Below are positions 44,580-52,800 of a DNA stretch of 64,000 bases, one piece after another; position 1 is the first letter of the stretch; every line of letters begins with the position of its first letter. A model generated the notes under the pieces. That model was not told where the DNA came from, did no database searches, and saw only the letters and a program-made list of their open reading frames with translations. The position numbers and the translations under genes are program-made. This DNA is from Streptomyces sp. HmicA12. GTDB taxonomy: Bacteria > Actinomycetota > Actinomycetes > Streptomycetales > Streptomycetaceae. Location: contig NZ_KB891798.1 in the NCBI RefSeq assembly GCF_000373565.1, forward strand, positions 186,206 through 250,205, given 5' to 3'.

Positions 44580-47488
44580 CGGTGCCCTCCGGCAGAGGTT
44601 GCCGGATCCGCCTGGAGCACCAGCCGAGCCAGCGCCGCCCGGTCGACCTTGCCGTTGGAGGTGAGGGGGAGCGCGTCCAGGCAGCAGAGATGGCTCGGGA
44701 CCATGTACGGCGGAAGACGTGATACCAGCAGCTCACGCATCTCGGTACTGGTCATCCCGGATCCGCGGCAGGTGTAGAAGCCGGCGAGAGTTCGGTTCCC
44801 GCCACGGTCGCAGGTGACGGCGACGGCCGACCGAACACTGGGCCCACCGGCCATCACCGCCTCGATCTCCTCCAGTTCGACCCGGTATCCGCGGACCTTC
44901 ACCTGATGGTCGATCCGGCCCAGCAACTGCATCTGCCCGTCCGCCCGCCAGCGGCCGCGGTCACCGCTGGCGTACATGCGCCGGCCGGGTCGGAACGGAT
45001 CGGGGACGAAGCTGCGCGCGGTCTGTGCGGGGTCACCGTGATACCCGAGGGCGAGGGACTCCCCGGCCGTGAAGATCTGACCCGCCTCGTCGAGGGCGGT
45101 GGGTTGTCGCCGGTCGTCGAGGATGTAGTAGCGCGAGCCCTTCAACGGCCGTCCGTAGGGAATGCTCGGCCACTGAGGATCCACGGTGTCGATCTCGTAG
45201 AAGCACGACCAGATGGCGGTCTCGGTCGCTCCGCCCAGATTGACGATCCGGACCTCCGGGAAAACCTCACGGGTTTCGTCCGGCATGGACAGAGGGATCC
45301 AGTCGCCGGCGAGCAACATCAGCCGCAGCGACGCCCGTTGCTGACGGGGCGCGTCACCGTCGGTGAGGAACGGCAGGAGCCAGGCGAACATCGAGGGCGC
45401 GGAGTTCCATACGGTTATCTCTTCGTCGAGCAACACCTGTGCGAGCACTCTGGGTTCGGCGAGTTCGGTGTCGTCGGCCATACGCAGGGATCCTCCGGCC
45501 GACAGCACCCCGAAGACGTCGAAGACGGAGAGGTCGAAGCAGAACGACGTCACCTGCAGAAGTCTGTCGTCGGCCCGAAGGGCGAACTGCTCGGCGGAGC
45601 CCGAGAGCGTGTTGAGCAGTGCGCTGTTGCTGACCGCCACACCCTTGGGACGACCGGTGGAGCCCGAGGTGTAGATCACGTAGGCGACGTCGCCCGGAAC
45701 GGCCGACAGGAGCGGCGGCGAATCGGGCTGCCGTGCGAGGTGCCATCTGGTGCGAATGTGCTCGGCGGACAGTCCTGTGGTGTCCGGTGGAAGATCTGTC
45801 CGACGCAGCACCGTCGTCCGTCTGCCCGGCGAGGGCGGCTCGACCTTCCAGGCGCGGTCGGGTTCCCGGGCGACCGGACTCGCCACGATGACGGCACCGC
45901 CGGGCCGGACGGTCGTCGCGAGGGCGCGCAGTACCTCCGGGGAGGGGGCCGCGGACACGACGGCCACGTCGACGGTGGTCGACACGAGCTCATCGAGGCG
46001 TTCCGGGTGTCCGACGACGAGATCGGCGAACACTCCCTGATCCTCCGCCCACGCGGCCGCGGTGTGCACCGCTTCCCGGTCCGCGTCGACGGCGACGAAC
46101 AGGTCGACGTGAGAGGCGACGGTCTTCAGCAGGTCGCCCTGTCCCAGGCCGATCTGTAGTACGGTGCGCGGCTCTTCGGCCATGACATGGGCGGCGATCG
46201 TGTCGACATCGCATTCGGCGACGTCTCGTTCCACGGGCGGGGACGCGTGCTCCGGCCGCGGAGGGCATTCTGTGTGGACATCGAGGAGCACGATGTCGGT
46301 GAGATCGGGGCACATGGCTGTGAGCTGCTCGAACACGGCCAGGTCCGCGGCAAATCCGAGGAGGCAGCGGACCCTCGTCGAGCGCAGAACATACGCGGTC
46401 CGTTCGAGCGGCCACTCGCTGCTGAGGGGCACGAATGCGGCCCCCGTCAGAGCTGTGCCGAGGATGGCGACGACGGATTCCGGATGGCGCCGCCCGACGA
46501 AGGCCACATGGTGTCCGGCTTGTATGCGGTACTCGCGAAGCAGCCCGGCGACCTGCGACGACAGTCTCAGCAGCTCCTGGTAGGTGTAGACGACGCGGTC
46601 CTTCGCCACGACGGCAGGCGCGTCCGGCGTCCGCCGCGCTGTCCGCGCGACGAGGCCCACTGCGGTGACCTCGTCGGTTTCGGCCTGTTCGGTGGCCCGG
46701 CCCGGCCGGGACGTGGTGACCGACCGCGAGGATCGCACGGCCCTGATGTGTGCCACTCCTGCCGCCACCGCGGCGCCGAACGCCGACTCGTCCTCGTGCA
46801 GGGCAAGGTGGGATCCCTTGACGCGGCTCTGCAGAGGATGCGTGCAGACGTCCTCCCAGGCCCGCAGCGTCGGCTCGGGCACCAGCCAGTCGGAGTCGAA
46901 GCCGACGACGCAGGTCGGTACGGAGAGCGGGGGGCGTGGCCGATAGCGGTAGCTCTGCACCACCGCGAAATCGGCGTGCAGTGGCTCGGCGAAGAGTTCC
47001 GCCATGCCCGGCACTTCGAGCATCTCCGGCGCCGCGAGCCCCATCTCGACGGCCTCGCGCAGGAATTCCGTGCCGGGGGGATGTCTCGTGACCGACGGGT
47101 GTCCGATCCCGCTCTGCGGAGCGCGGGTGCCGCACACGATGAGGCCCATGGGCGGAGTGCCCGCGTCGGCGAGTCGTGCGGCCGCTTCGTAGGCGAGCCA
47201 ACCGCCCATGCTGTACCCGAGGAGCACGATCCGTTCCGTCGACAGTTCCGTCAACGCGTCGAGGAACTCGGTGACGACGTCGTCCGCATCGCGCAGGCAG
47301 GCCTCGGACAGGCGGGGGCCGTGCCCCGGCAGGTCGACGAGCACGAGCCCGCTGTCGCTGGGCAGGTGCCGGTGCACCGGACGGAACGCGCGCCCCGAGC
47401 CGCCGGCGTAGGGCAGCGCGATCACGAGAGGCCCGTCCTGGTCCGGATTGATCACGTCGCTGAACCAGGCCGACGAGAATGCGGTCAT
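44576..47488 (-). CDS. NRPS protein: thioesterase (TE II-like) fused to an interrupted adenylation domain
   Basis: 970 aa, ATGA overlap with the LanB-like gene. Residues 15-250 are an alpha/beta-hydrolase thioesterase (nucleophile Ser93 in GYSMGG, His227 in GSHLALHE). Residues 275-960 are an A domain: a1 (YTYQEL, 301), a2 (ALTGAAFVPL, 346), a3 (YTSGSTGRPKG, 606), a4 (FDLSVFDVFG, 651), a5 (GGATETAIW, 752), a8 (GRIDHQVKVRGYR, 857) and a10 (SNGKVDR, 944). Between a2 and a3, about 250 residues replace the normal 60-70, including a SAM-binding-like motif (VLQIGLGQGD, 443-452; FVAVDAD, 464-470). The code read as D-L-F-N-L-A-L-I-W-K is close to the cysteine code D-L-Y-N-L-S-L-I-W-K. No PCP follows; it is at the start of the next gene. 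Confidence 0.88.
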   Translation of the reverse strand: MTAFSSAWFSDVINPDQDGPLVIALPYAGGSGRAFRPVHRHLPSDSGLVLVDLPGHGPRLSEACLRDADDVVTEFLDALTELSTERIVLLGYSMGGWLAYEAAARLADAGTPPMGLIVCGTRAPQSGIGHPSVTRHPPGTEFLREAVEMGLAAPEMLEVPGMAELFAEPLHADFAVVQSYRYRPRPPLSVPTCVVGFDSDWLVPEPTLRAWEDVCTHPLQSRVKGSHLALHEDESAFGAAVAAGVAHIRAVRSSRSVTTSRPGRATEQAETDEVTAVGLVARTARRTPDAPAVVAKDRVVYTYQELLRLSSQVAGLLREYRIQAGHHVAFVGRRHPESVVAILGTALTGAAFVPLSSEWPLERTAYVLRSTRVRCLLGFAADLAVFEQLTAMCPDLTDIVLLDVHTECPPRPEHASPPVERDVAECDVDTIAAHVMAEEPRTVLQIGLGQGDLLKTVASHVDLFVAVDADREAVHTAAAWAEDQGVFADLVVGHPERLDELVSTTVDVAVVSAAPSPEVLRALATTVRPGGAVIVASPVAREPDRAWKVEPPSPGRRTTVLRRTDLPPDTTGLSAEHIRTRWHLARQPDSPPLLSAVPGDVAYVIYTSGSTGRPKGVAVSNSALLNTLSGSAEQFALRADDRLLQVTSFCFDLSVFDVFGVLSAGGSLRMADDTELAEPRVLAQVLLDEEITVWNSAPSMFAWLLPFLTDGDAPRQQRASLRLMLLAGDWIPLSMPDETREVFPEVRIVNLGGATETAIWSCFYEIDTVDPQWPSIPYGRPLKGSRYYILDDRRQPTALDEAGQIFTAGESLALGYHGDPAQTARSFVPDPFRPGRRMYASGDRGRWRADGQMQLLGRIDHQVKVRGYRVELEEIEAVMAGGPSVRSAVAVTCDRGGNRTLAGFYTCRGSGMTSTEMRELLVSRLPPYMVPSHLCCLDALPLTSNGKVDRAALARLVLQADPATSAGGHR

Positions 47489-49815
47489 GCGGAAGCCGTC
47501 CGTTCTGGCGTCGTCAGCGGGAACAGGACCTGAGTGTCGTCGTGGACGACAATGCGCAGCTCGCTGGTGTGGGGCTGCCCGCCAGGCCCGGTGAGCCACA
47601 GTTCGTCCGGGCTCGGCAGCATCTCGGTGAAGGTGATGGCGGCATCGGCGTCAGCGGCGACACTTCGGCGCAGGCCTCGTGCGAGATTGCGGAGGGACAG
47701 CGGCGCGTCCTGGTCGACGAGGTAGGGCTTCGGTTGGTCCGGTGTCCGGGCGAACAGCCACCGAGGCATGCCCAGATCCTGCAGCCGCCGACGCAGCACG
47801 CGATGGCGGTAGTCGTTGTCGATGGTGTACGGGAGTTCCGACACCGGCACATGCCAGCTCTCACGCGCGATGACCACATCGTCGAGCAGCAGGCGGGGCT
47901 GGTGGGCGGCTCGGGGCCGGATGCTGAACCGATTGGCGACGACTGCTGTCAGGAACTCGCCGAGAACCTCGGTGAGCGGAGCCGACCAGGTGCCGTCGGC
48001 GGGGCGGACCATGAGTCGACCGCCGGCATCCCGGCCGACGAGAAGTCCGGCACCGGGCAGGGCCGTCCGGCCTGAGGGATGGCCCTCGTCCGCGGTCCAC
48101 GACCAGTACAGGTACAGGTCGGGAAGGTCAAGGGCGAGGGGAGGATAGGTGCGGGAGGTGACGGCTGGTGAGGCGGCCGGGTAGACCGGCACGAAGCGGC
48201 CGTCCGGGAAATCGGCTGCGGTTGCCGCACGCAGTTCGCCACGATCGTCGGCCTGGGTGGCGAAGGCGCGGTTCTCCAGCGTGTTGACGGCGAGATGCAG
48301 CTCGCCGAGCACCCATTGCGGACGGTGCCCGGGGCGTTCGCGGAGCATCAGGTCCGGGCTGTGCTGTCGGGCGGCACGCCATCCGACGGGGCCGGCCGGG
48401 AACAGCTTGCGCACCAGCGGGCCCATCGTTTCCGTGGTGAGCCGGGCCGAGGACGCGGTGGATTCGACGGCCGTGGAGAGCAGTTCCGCCCAGCGCGCCT
48501 GGAAGTCGGCCGCGACGCGTGAGCCTGCGGTGCCCGGCAGCCCGCTGAAGATGTCACCGGAGGCCATCACCAAGTCGCACAGGGCCACCGGCCGTCCTGA
48601 GGCGGCCTGCAGGGAATCCACCCGTGCCCCGAGGTCCCGCTCGATCTCTGTGCCGGTTTCGCGCACCAGCCAGCGTGCTGTGTCCAGGAGGAGCCCGAGC
48701 GGGTCACGGAGGTCGTCGATCAGATCGACGCCGATGGTGACGTCCAGGTCCCGCCGGCAGTCCTCGTACACGATGCACCGCCCGAGATCGCGATCGGGTT
48801 TGGCGCGCTGATCGTCGATCCCGGTCAGGGACCGGAACTCAGCCCCCAACCGGTCCAGGGCGCCACGCAGCGCTGCCGGGTCACCGGCCGCTTCCGCGAC
48901 GGCGTCGACGGCACCGTCGAGTCGGCGGAGTTCGGCCAGCAGGCCGGCGCGCAGCTTCGCGTCCGGGATCTGGGCGAGGTGATCGCGCAATACGTCTTCG
49001 GGCTGATCGGTGACCGGTACGGGAAGTCCGACGAGGACCGCTCCGGTGGCGACAAGCCGCTCCAGAGCCTGTTCGGCGATCGGCTGCGTTCCCGGAGGTC
49101 CGAACGCGCTCAGCAGGTCACCCACCCGGCGCGGCCGATCGAGGAGCACCGCCAAGGCGGACTCGTCGGCGTCCAGGTGCTGCGGACGGCGTCGTGGCCG
49201 GCGCAGTACCCGGCCGTCGAACGAGCAGGCCGGGTGACGTCGCGCGATCAGGTGCGGGTGGAGCTCCGGCCGCGCGGCGAAGGCGCGTGCGATCGCGTCG
49301 ACGGCCCAGTGTTCGCGGAAGAGTGTCCGGCTGCGCAGACCGGCGGTGCCACTGGTACGCACTCCGGACTGGTCTTCGCTGAACCGTGCCCAGGCGACCG
49401 GGCCGAAGAATCCGATGGTCTCGTTCTTCGCGCAGTAGCGCTGTGCGAGGAAGGCGACCAGTGCTTCGCGCTGGTCCCTGCGGGAGAGGCGTCCGTCCCC
49501 GCCGGCGGCGAGGTCGGCGGCGAACTGGCCCATCCAGTTCCGGACGAGTGCCGGGTTCTGCCAGGTGACCGCCTCGAGGAGAGCCGGCTGCGAGACGACG
49601 GAACGTACCGCCGCTGCCGAGGTCTCGCGACTCCGGGTGTCGGAGTCGTCGTCCGCGCACATGGGGACCGCGAACCTGTCGAGCCACGAGATCGGCATCC
49701 CCGCGCTGCGCAGGGCGGCCAGGCGCCACAGCGACCAGCCGTCGCGCAGCGCGAGCCGATGGACGGGGCGCGCTCTGGATCCGGATGAGTGGGACTGGTG
49801 CGGTGCGACGGTCAT
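47485..49815 (-). CDS. Lantibiotic dehydratase-like (LanB N-domain / PEARL-like) protein
   Basis: 776 aa from the ATG at 49815 (TGATG coupling with the PKS stop; a GTG at 49818 is equally possible). The LanB glutamylation-domain signature is clear: LLEAVTWQNPALVRNWM, YCAKNETIGFFGPVAW (127-142), FREHWAVDAIARAFA and the late LYLYWSW and LDDVVIARESW segments. Full LanB proteins are about 1000 aa with a C-terminal elimination domain; here that domain (SpaB_C) is absent. Stand-alone glutamylation-type proteins include PEARLs, which join an amino acid from aminoacyl-tRNA to a peptide. It lies between a PKS and NRPS genes with overlapping codons, and no precursor peptide gene was found nearby, so a carrier-bound substrate is possible (inference). 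Confidence 0.82.
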   Translation of the reverse strand: MTVAPHQSHSSGSRARPVHRLALRDGWSLWRLAALRSAGMPISWLDRFAVPMCADDDSDTRSRETSAAAVRSVVSQPALLEAVTWQNPALVRNWMGQFAADLAAGGDGRLSRRDQREALVAFLAQRYCAKNETIGFFGPVAWARFSEDQSGVRTSGTAGLRSRTLFREHWAVDAIARAFAARPELHPHLIARRHPACSFDGRVLRRPRRRPQHLDADESALAVLLDRPRRVGDLLSAFGPPGTQPIAEQALERLVATGAVLVGLPVPVTDQPEDVLRDHLAQIPDAKLRAGLLAELRRLDGAVDAVAEAAGDPAALRGALDRLGAEFRSLTGIDDQRAKPDRDLGRCIVYEDCRRDLDVTIGVDLIDDLRDPLGLLLDTARWLVRETGTEIERDLGARVDSLQAASGRPVALCDLVMASGDIFSGLPGTAGSRVAADFQARWAELLSTAVESTASSARLTTETMGPLVRKLFPAGPVGWRAARQHSPDLMLRERPGHRPQWVLGELHLAVNTLENRAFATQADDRGELRAATAADFPDGRFVPVYPAASPAVTSRTYPPLALDLPDLYLYWSWTADEGHPSGRTALPGAGLLVGRDAGGRLMVRPADGTWSAPLTEVLGEFLTAVVANRFSIRPRAAHQPRLLLDDVVIARESWHVPVSELPYTIDNDYRHRVLRRRLQDLGMPRWLFARTPDQPKPYLVDQDAPLSLRNLARGLRRSVAADADAAITFTEMLPSPDELWLTGPGGQPHTSELRIVVHDDTQVLFPLTTPERTASA

Positions 49816-52800
49816 CACCGCACCCGCTGGTCGATGACCTCGGCGAGTTCGGCCAAGGTGGGGGCTTCGAAAAGGAACCCGACGGTCAGCTCGATGTCGA
49901 ACGCCTCTCTGATCTGCGTCATCAGCTCGATCGCGGTCAATGAGTCGCCCCCGAGGTCGAAGAAGTCGTCATCGGGGGCGATTCGATCGTGCCCGAGGGT
50001 GCGCGCCCACAGGCCGCGAAGACGATCGGCGATCGAGACCGGCGCCGTGTCCGTCGCGGGTCCCGACGCTGTTGCCATCGGCTCTGTCGGCGCGTTCCCG
50101 GAACCGGCTCGTGGCAGCGGCAGGGAAGACACGATGGAAGGGGGCTCGGGGGCCGGCTGGCCGGAGGCGGGAGGCGCCACAGGCACGGGTCGGCCGTTTC
50201 GGTGCGGACGGATCAGCACCTGATCGGGTGTTCGGGACGAGAGCAGCTTCAGCAGGATGTCGGTTCCGACAGAGGGGGCGATACCCGCGTGGTCCTCGGG
50301 GTCGGCCTGTCCGTCTTCGAGTTTGGTGCCGAATGCCGTCCGGTCCGTCCTGCGCATCGTGAAGCCTTCGACGGCGACGAGTACGAGTCCGTCGCAGCCG
50401 ATCACCTCGACGTCAGCCACGAGCTGTCCGTGGTGGGTCTCCTTCTTGCGGATGCGGACGGTTGTCTCCTCCTGGAGCGGTGCGAAGACGGTGAGCGCGC
50501 GGTAGAGGAACGGCAGGTACGTCTCGTCGGCCCGGTCCTGGGGGCCGGGCCCCGGAGCGCCCCGCAGCGCGGAGGTGGCCAGGTCCAGCAGCGCCGGGTG
50601 CAGCGGGTGCGTGCGCAGATCACCCGTGAACTGCGCCGGGAGCCGCAGTGCGAGGAGCCGCTCGTGCGTACTGTCGCGAACCTCCAGGACCGAGCTCCAC
50701 CGCGGTCCGAGTGTGAAGGACCCGGCCGCGGATCGGGCCGCCGGACGCGTGGCCTCGCGCAGTGATGCGAGGTTGACGGCAGGCGCCTCAACACTCCGGC
50801 GTTCGATCCGTCCCGTGGCGTGCGAGACCCACCGGGCCGTCGTGTCGTCCACGAGCTGAGACCGGACCTCGAAGCGGTGCCCGGTGCCGTCGGGTACGAA
50901 CACGACGGTGACGCGTCGCGTCCGCCGCGCGACCAGGGGCGCGACGAACACCACATCACGGAGCACCGTCGCGCGATCGTCGGCCGCGGGCACGGCGTTG
51001 CCGTATGCGCGCGTGACCAGATCCAGATGGGCGGTTCCGGGCAGGATCGGGATGTCGTCGAGCCGGTGTTCGTCGAGCGCCCAGGTGTCCGCGGCGCCGA
51101 GCGTGGTCGTCCAGTGCAGTTCGCCCACCGCGGACGCACCGTTGGGCCGGCTCGCCATGCCGATGGAGGCCCAACTCGGGTAGTTGACGCTCAGTACCCT
51201 GCGCGCGGGGAACAGGCCGGGGCGAGCGCACAGGTCCATCACCGCGTTCGCCGCGGCGTAGTCCCCGCCGCCGACGAGACCGTCGACGGCAGCGCGACTG
51301 GAGAACAGTACGGCCCAGTCGAGTTCCGGCCGTCCGGCCAGTGCTTCCGCGAGGGCGACGGTCCCGTGCACCTTGGGGCGCAACACCTCGGCGGCTTGCG
51401 CCGGGTCGCGGGTCTGCAGGATCCCGTTGCCTGCCACGCCCGCGAGATGCAGCAGCCCCTGGACCGGCCCGAAGGCGGCCGCGACGATGTCGAGGGCGCG
51501 CCGCACCTGCCGTGGGTCGCCGACGTCGCACGCGAGAAGGCGTACCTCGGCCCCTAGCGCGGTGGCTTCGTGGACGGCGGCCCTGACCTCGGCCGACCAG
51601 GCGTCGACGGGCTCCTCCGCGGCGGGCAGGGTGCGACCGAGCAGCGCGATGCGGGGGCGGATGCCCGTCGCGGCGAGGCTGCGCATGGTTGCCAGGCCCA
51701 GCGCGCCCATCCCTCCGGTGATGACGTACACGCCCCCGGAACGAAGCGCCGAGGTGTGGTCGGGCGCCACCTGCAGCGCCGCCTCACGGGGCACCCAACG
51801 GTGGCGCCCGCGCAGCGCGACGACGAGGTCCTGATCGACGCGGCAGATTTCCTCCCGCAGCTCGTCGACGGGAGTGCGGGAGGAGAAGTCGATGACCTTG
51901 CAACGCTGCCGGGGGAGCTCGGCGTGCAGGGTGCGGACGAGTCCGTGGACGGCGGCCTTCACCGGGTCGACCGGGTCGGCCCCCGAGACGTCGATCGCGC
52001 CCGAGGTCAGCGCGATGAGCTCGGGGACACGACCCGTCGCGCTGGTGCGCAGCCCGTGTTTGGCCAGCGCGAGTGCGCTGAAGAAGCTGTCGTCCAACTG
52101 CTGCTGAACGTTGTCCGTGGTGGCCGGCGGCCAGGGGGCAGCGGCAAGGGCATGCACCAGGAGATCGGCCTCGATGCCGCGGCGGGCCAGTTCGTCGAAG
52201 ACCCGCTCGATGTCGGCGACGACACCCGGGCGAATGGCGAATTCACCGCCCTCGTCGCGGTAGGCGTCGGCCGGACGGACCCGGATCGTGTGCATCCCGG
52301 CGCACTTGAGCGCGGCCACCACGTCGTTCGCGCTGTCTTCCGCGGAAGGGAGGAAGACGACGACGGTCGTCCCCGCCCGGGTGATGTTCGGTGGTGTCAG
52401 AGCGGAGGAGGCCCAGCGCATGGAAGAGAACGGTCCGGTCGGGCCGTCTTCGAGAGGGGCGGCCGAAGGTGTCGGCGGCTGAGCCGTGTTCGTCTCGACG
52501 GGTGCGTCCGGAGCCGTCATGACCTGCGCGGGAGCGGCCCGCGGTGCATCGACCCAGTGGCGTTCGCGCTGGTACGGATAGCCGGGAAGCGGGATCCGGT
52601 GACGCAGTGGAGCCTGCCCGACTGCCTCCCACGCGATGTCGGTGCCGGCCGTCCACAGATGTGCCGCGGCGGTCAGCACGGCGGTGATGTCCTGGTCGGC
52701 GAGGTCGTCTGCAGCCGTCCCGCCACGCCGCCTCGGCAGCGTCGGCACCACGGCGACGGAGGCGTTCCGGACCCGCTCGTGGCGGCGGGCCAGGTCGCTG

